Source: Puccinia triticina
Taxonomy: Eukaryota; Basidiomycota; Pucciniomycetes; Pucciniales; Pucciniaceae
Direction: 5' to 3'
Length of the DNA: 64,000 bases
NCBI RefSeq assembly: GCF_026914185.1
Contig: NC_070571.1
Location: forward strand, 5,146,001 to 5,210,000
The notes beneath the pieces were generated by a model. The model was given only the letters and a program-made list of their open reading frames with translations, did not search any database and was not told the DNA's origin. A program made the position numbers and the translations under genes. Shown piece after piece: positions 1 through 12,012 of this stretch; position 1 is the first letter of the stretch, and every line of letters starts with the position of its first letter.

Positions 1-1108
1 TGGATAAATATCGGAGAGGTCGAGCATGTCATACCAAGGTTCGCTCGATCCAAGAAACTCAGGAAAAAGTAAAGGCCCAGAATGGGCATGAGTCTGCACT
101 CAATAAATAAGTCAGGATACAACTTCCTCGATGCGTGCAAGGAGTTCATTCCCGGGTGCCAATGGGTTATTCATCGCTAGACTCACAAAAAGTCCAATTT
201 TCGTACAGCATTCCTTTCCAGCGCAGTCTTGCTGGCCTTTGCAGGGGGGCCTGCTGTTGAACAAGATCCTTCGGAGTCGTGTTTAGCTTCGCCGTTGGTC
301 ATATCGAGTATCGAAAATTATTTCTTGAATCCCGGTGGCTATGGATGGGGTGGTCGGCAGGGCACAAGCAGCCCAGATGATCATACGAATTTTCTCCTTC
401 CGGCTAAAAGAGGCATGGGATAGTGCCATGGCCGGCGCCCGTCACGCATCATGCTGAGGGCGATGCTTTAACGGATCCTTTTATGTATCAAAAAAGACAG
501 TTATGTATTACATACTTGATGGTGGGAGTTACAATTTTAACGGTCAAAGGTCCGACATATGTGCACCGGCACAGTGTAAATAAACAGCAGAAGAGTGAAG
601 GATTGATCCATACCTTGAATCATGTTCCTGAAGCAACTTCTTCGCCGGAGAAAGCGGCGACAGTCGAAGCGTTTGCCGGCACCCGCTTTGCCGTCTTTTC
701 CTGCTTTTCGTACTTGATCATAATGACTGAAAAACCTGACTTGGAAGTGCGGACTGCTGAAAAAGCCTACATGGACTGCTGAAAAAGCCTACATGGACTG
801 CTGAAAAAGCCTACATATTTACATAACTTACCGAAGAGGGTCCCTGCGGGACGGCCTGGATCGCTCCCCGATGCATATGCAATATGACTCGGGTCCAATC
901 AGTGTCACCTATCCCAAAATCGTCCGATCGCCGTTCACAGGGCTCGCCGACTCAAGAACCACATCAACGGTCAACTTGGACATAAAACACCCCCTCAAGT
1001 TCACGAAACCCAACCCTCTACTCTACGCACGAAGAAAAGCATCACTCAGACTGCAGAACGACTCAAAACCCGTAGTTTCTGAAGAACATAACCGCAGCAA
1101 CAGCCGTC
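1..1108. other. Unresolved region upstream of TIM23
   Basis: No convincing gene is visible. Short open frames near 229-782 show no family signature, no signal peptide and no splice logic that joins them. The end nearest 1108 should contain the TIM23 promoter and 5' leader, but I see no clear TATA box. The stretch holds one short tandem repeat (752-816) and a motif GTCCCTGCGGGAC near 840 that recurs in other repeats of this window. Confidence 0.5.
752..816. repeat. 22-bp tandem repeat, about three copies
   Basis: The unit GACTGCTGAAAAAGCCTACA plus TG is repeated head to tail three times without visible mismatch, the last copy losing its final base. The near identity suggests recent slippage or unequal exchange. 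It lies about 300 bp upstream of the TIM23 start. Confidence 0.9.
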
Positions 1109-2191
1109 ATGTCCAGCCCATCCTCGTCCTCCGTTAATCAACAAGCGTCACCAGACCATCTCGACACACATAGCAAAGTAAGTTGGGGGAGGGGATTTCG
1201 GATAGTCATCCTAACATATCGCTGGTTGCTGAACAGGTTTTTGTTTGCTTATGGTTTTTAGGCATCAAAGTCAAGTCATCCCCCTGACAGTGTGCTTAAT
1301 CTGCCTATCTTGGACCCTATTCTATCGGCGTACGCCCAACCCTCAAGTCTCCATCCCTTATCAAACGTGAATGCCGGGTTAGACTATCTGTCGCTGGAAG
1401 ATTCGAAACTGTCGACGATCGCCGGAAGCCAATCGGTCCTACCGAATCGAGGATGGAGCGATGAACTATGCTACGGGACTGGAACGGTCTATGTGGGCGG
1501 CTTAGCATTCGGTGGCCTCTGGGGATTCAAGGAAGGTTGGGGGCGCAGTAAGGCCATCGCTGCTGGTAGGGTCGCCAAATCGATGCCTACCTTCTCCACT
1601 CCTCCCAAGCCCGCCTCCGGTCTATCATCCACAGGGTCTGCCGCAGGAATGAGCACAGCAGCTTCCGGTGCCTCTGTAGGCGCTGCATCAGCAACTCACT
1701 CAAGCTCATTAGGCTCGATCAGCTGGCGGCTGAGATTGAACGCAATCTTGAATGGTATTACCCGAAGGGGCAGTTTTACCGGAAATACCTGCGGAATCCT
1801 TGGTGAGAATCCTTGGCCTAGGTAAAATAGAGACAATCCACTCATTTCAACTTTGCATCTTCCAGCTGTCATGTACAATGCTTTCAACTGCACACTTGAT
1901 CGGCAGCGAGGCCAACACGACCAATGGAACTCGGTGATCGCCGGAGCATTAACCGGTGCTTTGTTTCGCTGCACAGGTGCGCCCCACTTCGAAAACCTTA
2001 AGTTTTACTGGCGAATAACTGATCATGGACCTATTTTTGCCTTGCGGCCATTCCTGTGGATGCATCTTCTTTGGCGTCTGCTTCTATTGATTTGAGTAGC
2101 CGGGCTCCAAAAAATGTTCATTGCTTCTTCCCTGATGGCGGCAGGTGCCATGGGATGGTCAGCCATCAAACCGACATTGATTCAGAAATAA
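1109..2191 (+). CDS. TIM23: Mitochondrial inner-membrane import translocase subunit Tim23
   Basis: Predicted exons are 1109-1177, 1262-1802, 1866-1976 and 2100-2191, joining in frame to 270 residues with GT-AG introns of 84, 63 and 123 nt. The product is a Tim17/22/23-family channel subunit of the TIM23 complex, which moves presequence proteins across the mitochondrial inner membrane. Family marks: a soluble N-terminal half (about residues 1-95) with DELCYGTGTVYVGGLAFGG at the first membrane segment; RLRLNAILNGITRRGSF before the second; then GNTCGILAVMYNAFNC, followed by an Arg/Gln/His-rich loop and VIAGALTGALFRCTAG. The last exon supplies the fourth glycine-rich segment and the tail IKPTLIQK. 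The start was chosen because exon 1 is in phase and Ser/Gln-rich, as in fungal Tim23 N-termini. No break was seen; expected to be an ordinary nuclear housekeeping gene. Confidence 0.93.
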
Positions 2192-2589
2192 GAATTTCAC
2201 GCCTTTCCCCAGGATCTACCGCTCTCTGATCTTTTTAGTTTGTTTTTTCCTCTGTTCACCCCCATCTACGATACAAATCTTATGTCTAGATACTCATAGA
2301 AAGGCAACCTTGTGTTTCAATACTATCATCCCCCCTCTACCTAAAACTGAACACACATTCCATCAAGGCCGTCAGTCTGCCCAAGCCTAATCGAAGATGT
2401 AACTGTAAGCCTGGCCTTGCATCGGGCACGTTCCAAGACTGTTCTAGATTTATACACGTTTCCTGTGCAATTCAGGAACAACAATTACTGGAACATTTTA
2501 TGGAGCAGGCCTTGAGAGCATCTCCAATACGGAATGAGTGGCCACAAACACATAGCCCATTCGGGGGGGGGGGGACTCTTTTTTTCGGG

Positions 2590-2757
2590 AGGAATAAACC
2601 CTCCCGATGACCGAGACAGACCCCGGTCATCAAGAAGAATTCAGCCCTCTCGATGACCGGGACAGATCCTGGTCATCGGGAGGAATCAACCCTCTCGATG
2701 ACCGGGACAGACTCCGTTCATCGAGAGGAAACAACCTCCTCGATGACCGGGGTCCCG
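2590..2757. repeat. Hairpin array, GATGACCGGG type
   Basis: Three to four consecutive imperfect hairpins have the form CTC(T/C)CGATGACCGGGACAG then CGGTCATCGRGAGG, separated by short A-rich spacers (GAATTCAGC, GAATCAACC, AAACAACCT). Each unit can fold on itself. The same hairpin core recurs at 15.1-15.5 kb and about 58.4-58.7 kb, and as GATGGCC at 12.2-13.1 kb, so this is a dispersed family. Confidence 0.85.
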
Positions 2758-3077
2758 CAAAAAGTACCGCGGGTGCCGTGTACGGGTGCGGGTGTCTGAA
2801 TATCACGAAAAACACGGCGGGTACCCGGACACGCGGCGGGTACCCGGTTTCACTTGGTAATCTTTGCTCCGTGGTGCCTCCTTTGGAGGCTTGCGCTTCA
2901 TGCAAGAGGTGTCTGCCTGCCAACTCAGGAGGGGGGAATGAATAAGTTTGGCCTGCTGCTGTATCTTGTGATGAGGTTTGCTCTAACTTAACCAAGTCCC
3001 TCTATTGGAGGGGGCACGCCGTCCCGCAGGGACCCTCCAAAGGAGGGGTGTGCTATGTTGGCCCCGTGGCAGCAACA

Positions 3078-3268
3078 CTGAAACAAATACAATACATGGA
3101 GTGTATCTGGTAAACGTTTTTCATTGAAGATGCAGACCTACATGTCCTTTTTTTGTTTTAGCCATTATTATGTATATGATGGCTGAAAACAAAAAATAGG
3201 ACATGTAGGTCTCCATCTTCAATGAAAAATGTTTACCAGATACACTCCATGTATTGTATTTGTTTCAG
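3078..3268. mobile_element. Foldback element (near-perfect 190-bp palindrome)
   Basis: The left arm starts CTGAAACAAATACAATACAT and the right arm ends with its reverse complement. The arms stay complementary for about 90 bp each and meet around AGCCATTATTATGTATATGATGGCT. The size and structure fit a non-autonomous foldback element or MITE. A decayed half copy follows at 3907-3990. Confidence 0.88.
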
Positions 3269-3276
3269 CGTTGGTG

Positions 3277-3687
3277 GCAGTAGAGAATTAGAAAAATTAT
3301 GTTTTTCAATCCTTTCTGGACGCGCCATTTGTCATCAGGTAATAAATTTTTGGGGGAGCAAAATGTGCACAACATCATAGAGTTCCTTTGTACATATTTT
3401 ACAAATTTTTTGGGGCCTTGGGTGCCCCATGAAGTCCTTTTTTGTGACTGACAAGTGTCCACTTCATTGTGCATTCCACATTTTGCACTGTACAGAATCT
3501 GAAATAGATAATGTTACAACTATGATTGCAGCTCAACCAGAGGAGTTGAAGATGAGAAAAAATAGGAGAAAGAAGGGGACAGCTTAAGCCATCCCAGAAA
3601 TGTAAATTAGAGAAAAAAAGGTTCAGAAACTCATGTGGGAGATTGGTTTTAAAAAATTCCCCACCAAAATGCCTAATTCTCTACTGC
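3277..3687. mobile_element. Non-autonomous element with 15-bp terminal inverted repeats
   Basis: GCAGTAGAGAATTAG at 3277 is matched by its exact reverse complement at 3673-3687. The roughly 380-bp interior is AT-rich and non-coding. It abuts the 3078-3268 foldback element, so the two appear nested or adjacently inserted. Confidence 0.65.
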
Positions 3688-3906
3688 TGCGGGGTTGACA
3701 TAGCACGTAAGTCCCTTGTTTGGAGGTCGCTTTGCTCCCCCAAGGAGGAAATTAGCTAAGTTGGAGGTTTGCTGCTGCCACACTCCTCTGTGTCCTACAG
3801 CACCCTCCAACTTGGGTGCGCTATAATTTTTGGCGCAGGGTGAAAACATGTAACACCCCCAGTTCACCCAAGTTTCACCAAGAGGCATATTGCCCATGAC
3901 CAATGC

Positions 3907-3990
3907 TGAAACAAATTCAATACAAGAAATGTATATGATAAACGTTTCACATTGAAGATGCATACCTACATGTCTTATTTTTTGTTTTTA
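3907..3990. repeat. Truncated copy of the 3078-3268 foldback element
   Basis: The sequence from GCTGAAACAAATTCAATACA through TTTTGTTTTTAGCCATTATA matches one arm of the foldback element at 3078 with several substitutions. The complementary arm is missing. Confidence 0.75.
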
Positions 3991-4086
3991 GCCATTATAG
4001 AATTGAAATCCCCACCTTCAAAAGCCAACATCCATTCCAAGAAATAACTACTTATCTCATATTTTTATTTCACTTGTGGATTCAGA

Positions 4087-6268
4087 ATGCATTCACAATT
4101 CATGCTTGTGGGTTTGTGCTTGCTCTGGACTACCTCTGACAGGGTAATTGGTGCATTGTTTAACACTGTCTATAAAGAGGCAAGTAATACTGGATGCAGT
4201 GATACTGGTATATGATCATCTTTTAAATACTAGAAAATTATCTGCGCCTTACCCTTGCCTTTTTGGATGCTGATTTCTACTTATTCTTGATCCATCATCT
4301 GTCAAACCAACCAAATTCAGTTTCAAAAGCACTGATATGTAGTGGTAAGCCAGAGACTTCTGGCAATGGCAGAGCGCAGTCATTAACAGTGTCAGAAGCT
4401 CAAAATAATCCCCCCAAGATATACCCAAATATGGAGCCTGCTAATTACAAGCAGGCACCAAAAGGATTGGTGACTGGTAGACAACACCAACTGGAATCTC
4501 CAGCCACCAAGCTGGTTTCCCTCAAAGGTCAGTAGGCTTTTTGACTAATGAGATATCTACTGATATGAACCAAATTATTGTTGATCCTGAGGATTTCTTT
4601 GAAACTTTCAGAGCTTGAAGAAGACAAGAGTTAGTCCATTTTATTTGATTTTCATTTTTGGATTCTAATGTGTTATTTTAAATTTTATAAAAGATCAACT
4701 CTCCAATTATATAGAAAGACTAAAGAATTGGGCAAAAATTGTTCATGAAAGTACATTTTTGGGAACTCACAGAAAATTAGAAACTGATGAGATGTTGTTT
4801 ATCCAACATACCATGGAGGAAATATCACTTTTGCAAGATTTGAAGCATGATGAATTAGGTGAGCAGGGTGGATATTTTTTCATGAGGAAATCTATGGAAT
4901 TTAAATTGAATACATTAAAATAAGGAGATGATGATGAGATTTTGATGCAGATTTCATCACTTCACACAGACCAGACCCAAATTTTTCAACTGAAGGATGA
5001 AGTGAGAAGAAAATGTGTTAGAACTCTATATGCAATCAGGGATAAAATTGTGGAGTATAATCCTAACAAAGTTTATATATCTGAGGAAGAAGCTTGCAAA
5101 AGATCAGGATATCTGTCTTATCTGTTTGAAACAATTGAAATGTTGTGGAAGAATAAATTTGTTCAGGAGAAAGATCTGCAAGAAATCTGTGAAAATGATA
5201 TGTTTCTAAGAAGGGCAAGTCTGCATTCAAGGGGCTTGTATTCAATAAACATGGGCTCTCTTGTTTATGAAAGCATTGATGAGATATATATTACTGAACC
5301 ATTTCTTGTAACTTTGGGGTTAAAATTTCTTGATGGTATGTAATTCCCTCTGATTACATTCAATTATGATAATTTCTTCCCAGAACTCATTTGAAACTTG
5401 ACAAAATACCAATCAATTTTTTTGGGGGGAAAAATGAATTGAAATACAAATAAATAAATAAATAAATTCAGCACTTGAACATGGAGATCATATGAGGATA
5501 AAGTTGCACTTGGTCATTCAAAACTTCTTACAAACAGAAAAGCGTTTTACAACCATTGAAAGAGAAGTCAATTCACCAGCATGGAGAAATTTTTATGATC
5601 ATTTCAGAAGTGGAACATACACAACTCGTTTAAAAGATATGAAAAAATTTAAAAACGTGAACATATCAAATGATGGTATACCTTCCCCAACCAGCAGTGT
5701 AATCAAAATTGATGTCCAAAATCTTTTGCAACTTTTGATGCAAACAAACAATCCAGGAAATATTTATAAGTATTATGCAAATTTATCAAGAGATATTTGT
5801 GAATTTTTGGAGATAATTGAAACACACATATGCCCAGGTATCATGACAGAAATAGACATAGATGATAGGATCCCAAAATACTACTACAGACTTCTTTTGA
5901 AAACATTCAAGATTTATTTTTCAATGCATATTGTAGATTTATTTCCACAATTAAACCCTCATCAAATTGAAATTCTGAAGGAAAACTCAATCAATAAAAC
6001 ATCCATTAAAAACAATTTCAAAAGTGGATTGAAACTTTTATATCCAGAATTCAAAGAATTGTACAAGAAGATTAGAATCATAGATAGCAGGTACAAAAAC
6101 CATGTAAATTACTTGTACAGGGTTGGTTTCAAGCCATTGCTAAGATGGCCAGAGAAATCCTCATTCTGGAGTTATTACTCCTTGTGGTTGAAGTATTGTA
6201 AACCATGTGATGAGCAGATTGAATACATGCCTAGTGGCTTCAACCTCATCTATGATCAATTATCTTAA
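4087..6268 (+). CDS. Predicted secreted protein, 572 aa, function unknown
   Basis: I reconstruct six exons: 4087-4207, 4321-4527, 4612-4629 (18 nt), 4694-4858, 4925-5335 and 5472-6268. All junctions are GT-AG and phases agree, giving 572 residues. The intron at 4859-4924 removes an in-frame TAA. The N-terminus MHSQFMLVGLCLLWTTS looks like a signal peptide. A Gln/Asn/Pro-rich segment follows (about 45-110), then a long Lys/Glu/Asn/Leu-rich, probably helical body ending near WSYYSLWLKYCKPCDEQ. I recognise no named domain. Rust genomes encode many lineage-specific secreted helical proteins of this kind, so a role in host interaction is possible but is inference. The gene is AT-rich like its flanks. 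Exon 3 is the least certain part, because its donor reads GTTAGT. Confidence 0.78.
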
Positions 6269-9200
6269 TCCACAGTTGGGCCTATTTCCCAAATAACTGT
6301 CAAAACATCCAAAAAAATTTAACTGTCTTCAAGCATAAAAAATGTGAAATGGGTTGAAACAATTTTAGAAATCCAACTTTAGTTCATTTTTAGACCAAAA
6401 ACTGGTTTTGATCTGAAATTGAATGATAGCATGAAGAGGGTAATGGGTTTTATTTTGCTTGGTGAAATTGGGATGTTTGAAGGAATCAGGAGAGTTTTGT
6501 TAAACCTGTTTGGAAAGTAGGAAAAAGCAGCAAGTGATCCAGTCAAAGATTGGGATCCAAGGGAGCCAAGGTCCAATTGAGTTCCTTGAGTCAAGTGTTC
6601 CCCAACAGTAATCCACACAAAAATCACAACTTCAAATTACTACCTTTCTGTGCTGGCAGGGCACAAGCAACCTCATGCAAGGGTGAGAAAACAGCTGGGT
6701 ACTTTAAGGACTCTGTCAAGTCCTTCACTGATTGTCGTTGAAGGAAAACGGGGAGGGGTACAAGGGCTGTGAAGTTTTTTTGTTTCCAACATTGGGGGGG
6801 GGGGGGGCTTTGGACCAGAGAGAGGGAAGCTCTCTCTGTAAGTACAACTAGAACAGAGAGGAGAAAGGCAAAAAGGAAAGAATATCTTACCTATAACAGA
6901 GAGAAGGAAGGTCTCTGCCAGACTAGGAAGGAGGGTGAAGAGTTGAGTATAACTACTTGAGGCAAGTCTGGTCTGATGTAATTAGCGGGTGACAGGACTT
7001 GTAAAAATCCACAAGGGGTGGGGGTTTACAGGTACCTCCCTGTGTTTTCAGCCAAATTTGGTGCCTAGTACCACAACTGGCACCACTTGGTGGTTACTAG
7101 CAGTAATTAAGGCGGGTGCAGGTGGGGTTACCAGGCTACACAAACTTGCTAAGGTGTGCATGTTGATGCCTGCCCTCCAGCCATCAAGATTGCACATTCT
7201 TGATGGCCAGAACATCTTGACTATGGATGCTATACATTCTTGATGGGCAGATGACCTTTGAGACTTCACAAAAAAATCTTCCTGGCCATCTCAATGGCTG
7301 GGGCATCTTGAGTGTCAATATAGCTGTGGAGGAATTATCTAAGGGATCAAGAGTACAGTCTAGTACAGTTGTCAGCCTGAGAGTCAGTGCAGCTGACCTA
7401 AAGTCTACCCATACCATTATTTCTTCCTAAACTCTCTTATATCTTTTTACTTTGGTTTGACCTTGTTTTGACTTCGGAATCTGTTTTCTTATAAAATTTT
7501 AGCCCTAGTCCACACTATTCACTTTTCAATAGCTCAACTCCTTCATAGAGTTTGGTGTTTCTAAATGTGCACGCGCCCCCGCTGCGCAGGCAATACAGAG
7601 CACACCAACCATTTTCACATATGTAATTATGTAAGCAAACTGTGAAAATTTCTGAATTCAGGATCCCCCATGAAGCTGGAGGATACACAGACTTCAGACA
7701 GCCAGAACCACACCCAGAGACACCCCAGGATCATCAACCAAAGGCCACTATACTCCCGGTACACCTTCCATCACAGGCACCAAGGATATTGACATTTAGT
7801 ACCCTTTTTAACTGAACCTTGATTATCTCAGAGGTACACCTCTCTTTCTCTTGAGTGTTTTATTTTGCTCTTCTTCTGATCACAGGTCTTCATATATCTT
7901 GACCTCATATCCAAAGGATCTCTCAGACATCTCATCCTTCTTTTTCTGTGGTCTTTGTAAGAAAAAAAAACCATGTAGGTTTCCATTTAAAGAACCTTGA
8001 ATATCAACTACATAGTCCTCTAGCACAGCTTGGCAGCAATCCCTTGAGGAGTAGTATTGCCAGTGGAAGTTATTACCCACCAGTTATCATTCAAACTCAT
8101 AATATTTTCTCTCAGATTTTTGTTTCTTTCTCTCTCTCTCTCTCTTGTATTCTTGTTACATTTCTTATCCTGAAATATAATAAGGAGAACACACGAAATT
8201 CTTGTGTCCTGCTTTCACTATAGAGACACAGGCTCACAACAGTATTCATGGCCAAGATGGTTCCTCCGCTGTCATCTTGAAATTCAAGAAACCCTATCCA
8301 TCAAGACTGCACGCTCTTGATGGCTGGGAAGGAACCGTTGTGGCAATAAAGACTGTACAGTCTCAAAGGCCAAGAAGAGTGAACTGCAGCCACACAAATG
8401 GTCAATCTGTACCTGTGAACAAGACTGCATGGCCTTGACTGCAGGGAAGGAATAGTACACAGAACCCGTGGGAAACAATGAGTGAAGTTAGAGAGAAAAA
8501 GGGAATTGTAACCAGAGAAGCCAACAAAAAGAGTGTAATGAAACTGAACCTGAATCAGTGGAGGTGGATTCCGAACCTTGAATATCTTGGTGGAGATTGA
8601 GATCCCAATCCTGAAACATCTGGAGTGCAGGTCTGCTAGTCCTGCACCAAATCAGGTGTTCCACTGCATGTACCAGTCTGAACACTATATCTCCCCCCTC
8701 ACAGCAGTTCCGAGAAAGCTTGCGTTTCCGGACCTGTGATTCTGCCCCCCAAACTCAACTTCAACTTCAGCCACATCCCCCCTGTATTCTAGACAGCCTG
8801 GGTTATACAGGGCTGAGGGGCCTGACTGGGCAGCCTGGTGCCCGGTCATGCCCCACGGGCGCAGGGGAGCAGAGGACCACTGGACTTGAAATTTGATGAG
8901 GAGTCCAACGGTGCCACTCTCCAAAGCTAAAAGCTAGCTATCACAAAGATAGCTTTTGCACCAAATGCATGTTCCTGTATGGCAACGGCCATACAGGAGG
9001 CAATACAGATGGCTGAAGTCGAGTTTGGGGGGCAAAATCACAGGTCCAGAAGCGCAAGCTTTCTTGGAACTGCTGTATTTGCAGTCTGTCCCTAGACTGC
9101 TTTGTTCCGAGTCCGCTACCAAAAAGAAACCAAAAGATGATTGGCCAGAAAGATTTCCAGTGCTCACATTTCCCAGAGGGGCTTTCTTAAAGCTTGGATT

Positions 9201-10108
9201 ATTTCTCAGATTTCCTGTGTATTTTGACCAAGGGAAATCACATATCTTTCATATCCCTCTGCAGGAAACCCCAAGTAAATGGGCAACATGAAAATGCATG
9301 AATCAGCCAGAAAAAGCCACTCCTCTGTGCCCCCATGTAATTTTGGCCAAATTCAAGATATCACATGCCACCCTTTTATAGGGGGCTTCCCTCCATATGC
9401 TGCATCTTGACAGATGTCAGATAAGGCCCAAGGCCAACCCCCCCCTCCCCACACACACACACACAGAGCCAACATCCTCCAGTAGGTGGTCTAGGAGTTG
9501 GGTTAGAGAAAAACAAAGTTCATATTCAGAACCGGAGTCTTTACCCTACCAGCCACTGCCCTCTGGCAGTATGCATTTTCATGCCACCCATTCATTGGGG
9601 GTTTCCAGGGTCCTTTGAAGGAATATGAAAAACGTGGCATTACCCAAGGTCAAAACAAACAGAAAATCTGAGAAATCATCCAAGCTTTAAGAAAGCCCCT
9701 CCGGGAAAGGTCGGGGCGGGTTCGGGCACTGTTTTCTAGCCCTAACCCGACCTGTTTACACCCAGAACTTCGGAGGTGATGTTTGCATCCTGGATCCTGG
9801 AGGTACATTTTGGACACATGTATTTGCTTTCTACTTAAATTATTTGGCAAGTCTTTCCTTCGGGGGAGTAGGAGGGAGGAGGGACTTGCAGAAGCTCAAA
9901 GCCTCGCGGAGAGAGCTCCGCGCGGTCCATGGGCCCCTCCTTTTGGGGGTGCTTGTTGGGGCTTTACATCAATTCATCTCCCATTCGTTCTTTGCAGCCT
10001 AGTGCCATATTTCTGTGACCAGCCCTGCTTCAATGGCCATTATCAACCCTACATTCTCCGTCGGCCGTGGCTCTGCCACAATCTATAGATCCGTCCTATG
10101 GATATCAA
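6269..10108. other. Repeat-rich intergenic stretch without recognised gene
   Basis: No coding region is supported. Visible content: short GATGGCC-type hairpins (about 7180-7300 and 8290-8360), a foldback element (8701-9076), CA and CT microsatellites (about 9455 and 8130), and a dispersed repeat at 9290-9640 whose relatives lie at 20.86-21.2 kb (shared words TTTATAGGGGG and TTTCARGGTCCT). GC-rich 9690-9960 is unassigned. Confidence 0.6.
8701..9076. mobile_element. Foldback element with about 100-bp arms
   Basis: The left arm (ACAGCAGTTCCGAGAAAGCT, then ACCTGTGATTCTGCCCCCCA and AACTCAACTTCAAC) is the imperfect reverse complement of 8990-9076 (GACTTCAG..., TTGGGGGGCAAAATCACAGG, AGCTTTCTTGGAACTGCTGT). 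The centre carries unrelated GC-rich sequence. It is non-coding, and I saw no clear target duplication. Confidence 0.75.
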
Positions 10109-10532
10109 TCACGCAAAAATGGAATTGAGATTGAGATTGCCCGAGAAGATAATCAGCGCTTGATTTATCCTAGAGGTGGATACAACACTGCTAACTTTGG
10201 GATCAGGTTGAATACTCCAGTCGCAGCAGAGCCGCTCTAGCTCCCATGGGTCGGCCGGTTTGTTGCACCGTCCGGAACGAGGCACCCCGTGGACTGTCAG
10301 AAGCAAGCAGCCAAAAGGTTCGGCCAAATATACAAATAAATATCCTGAAGATGAACTTAGAGACATCGAGCGTACGCTTGCAATCCTTGGCCAAAGGCTG
10401 CGGGCCTCCCGGCTCCTCTCGATACGTCAAGCACCAGCTGACCGGATAGCCATCGTCACATGCACAGGAGACTTGGATCGGTCCAAGGGCAGCCGCGAGA
10501 AATGTGAGCACGGTTAATGTTAGGAACTGCAT
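10109..10532 (-). CDS. Small cysteine-containing predicted secreted protein (candidate effector)
   Basis: On the minus strand, exons 10532-10376 and 10293-10109 are joined by an 82-nt GT-AG intron, giving 113 residues. The N-terminus MQFLTLTVLTFLAAALGPIQ is a strong signal peptide with likely cleavage near VSCA. The mature part has cysteines in CACDDGYPVSWC, KDC, GRC and a CC pair (ERLCCDW), enough for three disulfides. Small size, signal peptide and clustered cysteines fit the fungal small-secreted-protein class. No named family is recognised. TATATAAA lies about 160 nt upstream. The splice donor GTACGC was chosen because it alone joins the cysteine-bearing second exon in frame; reading through the intron would give a less cysteine-rich tail. 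Confidence 0.7.
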
Positions 10533-10693
10533 GGTAAAATCGTTGCCACTAGATTGTACGCGCTGGAGCGAGTCGGATGAATATGTGTGGATGGGAAGTC
10601 AGGATAAGGCTTGAGGATCTACTCTCGAGTCGGTTTATGAGTAGGGTGCTGATGTGTGGCTTTAAGGAGGACGGTGCGGTGAAGGATTGCCGC

Positions 10694-10701
10694 TTTATAT
10701 A
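10694..10701 (-). promoter_or_regulatory. TATA box of the small secreted-protein gene
   Basis: On the minus strand the sequence reads TATATAAA within ACATATATAAAGCGG, about 160 nt before the ATG at 10532. Position and sequence fit a core promoter TATA box; the transcription start itself cannot be seen. Confidence 0.5.
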
Positions 10702-10850
10702 TGTGTTGCCTTCAGACCTGATAGCGACGCCCCGAGCATACATACAGCATATGTAATCTTGCTGGCGAGGCTTGACCTGGCTGAGTATTACAGCTGTACA
10801 AAACTCAACCAAGGTCTTCCCAAAACGGAGTGGAGACGCTTGGGTGGCAT

Positions 10851-10932
10851 CGAACTTAACAAAGTCCCTCGCTGCTGCGGGCGTGTGACTCGCGAAGCAA
10901 GCCTCCGACAGCCCTCGGCAGGAGGGACTCAT
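10851..10932 (+). mobile_element. Short GC-rich MITE, copy 1
   Basis: It begins AACTTAACAAAGTCCCTCGC and ends GGCAGGAGGGACT. It matches the reverse complement of 15801-15882 over its length, including GCTGCTGCGGGCGT and GAAGCAAGCCTCCGA. The ends AAGTCCCTC...GAGGGACTT form an inverted repeat shared with other short elements in the window. Confidence 0.8.
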
Positions 10933-12012
10933 TTTAGGGCCTGTACACCACGGAGCGCGCCCGACCGCGGCTCAACGCGAACTTGGTCAGTCCTCCCTTC
11001 TGAGTTGGCAGGCTGGCGCCCCTCGCGCGAGCCTCCGAAGGGGGAGTAAGCGGGGAAATTTGGCGTGAGCGCTGAGGACCACCTCCAACCATTTGGCTGG
11101 TGTCAAACTTCAACACCACACTAAATTTGCCTCCTGCGGGCCAATCAGGCCGCCCTGGTGCCAGATTGAAGGCCTGCATCTCGCCTTCAATCCAACATAG
11201 ATCACATGTCATTAACTCAAACGGTCTTGAAGTTACAAAGCTTGTAACTTCATCTTACCAAGATTCTTGGATTGTCCGTACCTTTGTACATGCGAGGCAA
11301 GTACATAAGAGCTAAATACACATGCCAAAGTGTACAGTTATGGTGGCTTCTGTACTACGTTTTTGTCACAGTACAGGTAGGATGCAGCAAGTTTATTGGA
11401 TAGTGGAGTGTACAGGAGTAAAAAAAACAAGAGTTTGACTTTTGGAAAACAGCTCATTGTGTTTTTTGAAAGGATGTCTAGCACTGCTCTGGGGGGATGG
11501 ATAGATGATGGATGGATGGCTGGCTGCGCAAGCAGCCAGGCTACAAGGCCGTGCTACTCATGACCCCGTATGTTGCGTGAAAAATGTGCAGGCATTGATT
11601 TAGTGGAATTTGGGTGCTGGCCAGGACTACGGTCTGTCAGCTCTCACGCCAGAATTCGCCGCTTGGGGGCAAGCCTCTCTGTGAGACAGAGACCCTGCGG
11701 GGCTCTCCTCCAGAGAGGCTTGGTTAAGCTTGGGCTCAACGTGGGGTCCGATGTGGAGGCAACCCCCGCGACCCCGCCCTAAACTTTGGGCGTGCCTCTG
11801 AGCGGGAGGTCACGGGACCCGCGGTCGGCACAACCCCTCACGTGGGCCCCACGTGCATAGCCCGCGGTTGGAGAACTGCCAACGGTGGCTTGCCGTGGGG
11901 CCCCGCGGTCGGGGTCCGGTGAGCGGTTCAGGAAGTATGACTTGCTACTGGGATGGAACCCGGACCGCAACTGCACCTCGAGGAGGGAGGCACACTATCA
12001 GCCTTGCCAACT

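Larger units (their letters stand above)
2192..4086. other. Intergenic repeat block: hairpin array and nested foldback elements
   Basis: No gene is supported. The stretch contains the TIM23 3' flank (to about 2540), a hairpin array (2590-2760), a GC-rich piece with repeated GGGTACCCGG motifs (2760-2860) that also occurs near 50.4 kb, then nested foldback elements listed separately. The last 150 bp precede the signal-peptide start at 4087 and presumably hold that gene's promoter. Confidence 0.7.

Noticed and set aside
423..782. 119-aa open frame upstream of TIM23
   Set aside because: No protein signature, interrupted composition, and its end consists of the 22-bp tandem repeat; more likely chance.
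4919..4923. In-frame TAA suggesting that the 4.1-6.3 kb gene is broken
   Set aside because: It lies inside a 66-nt intron (GTGAGC...AAATAAG) whose removal keeps the frame, so the gene is intact.
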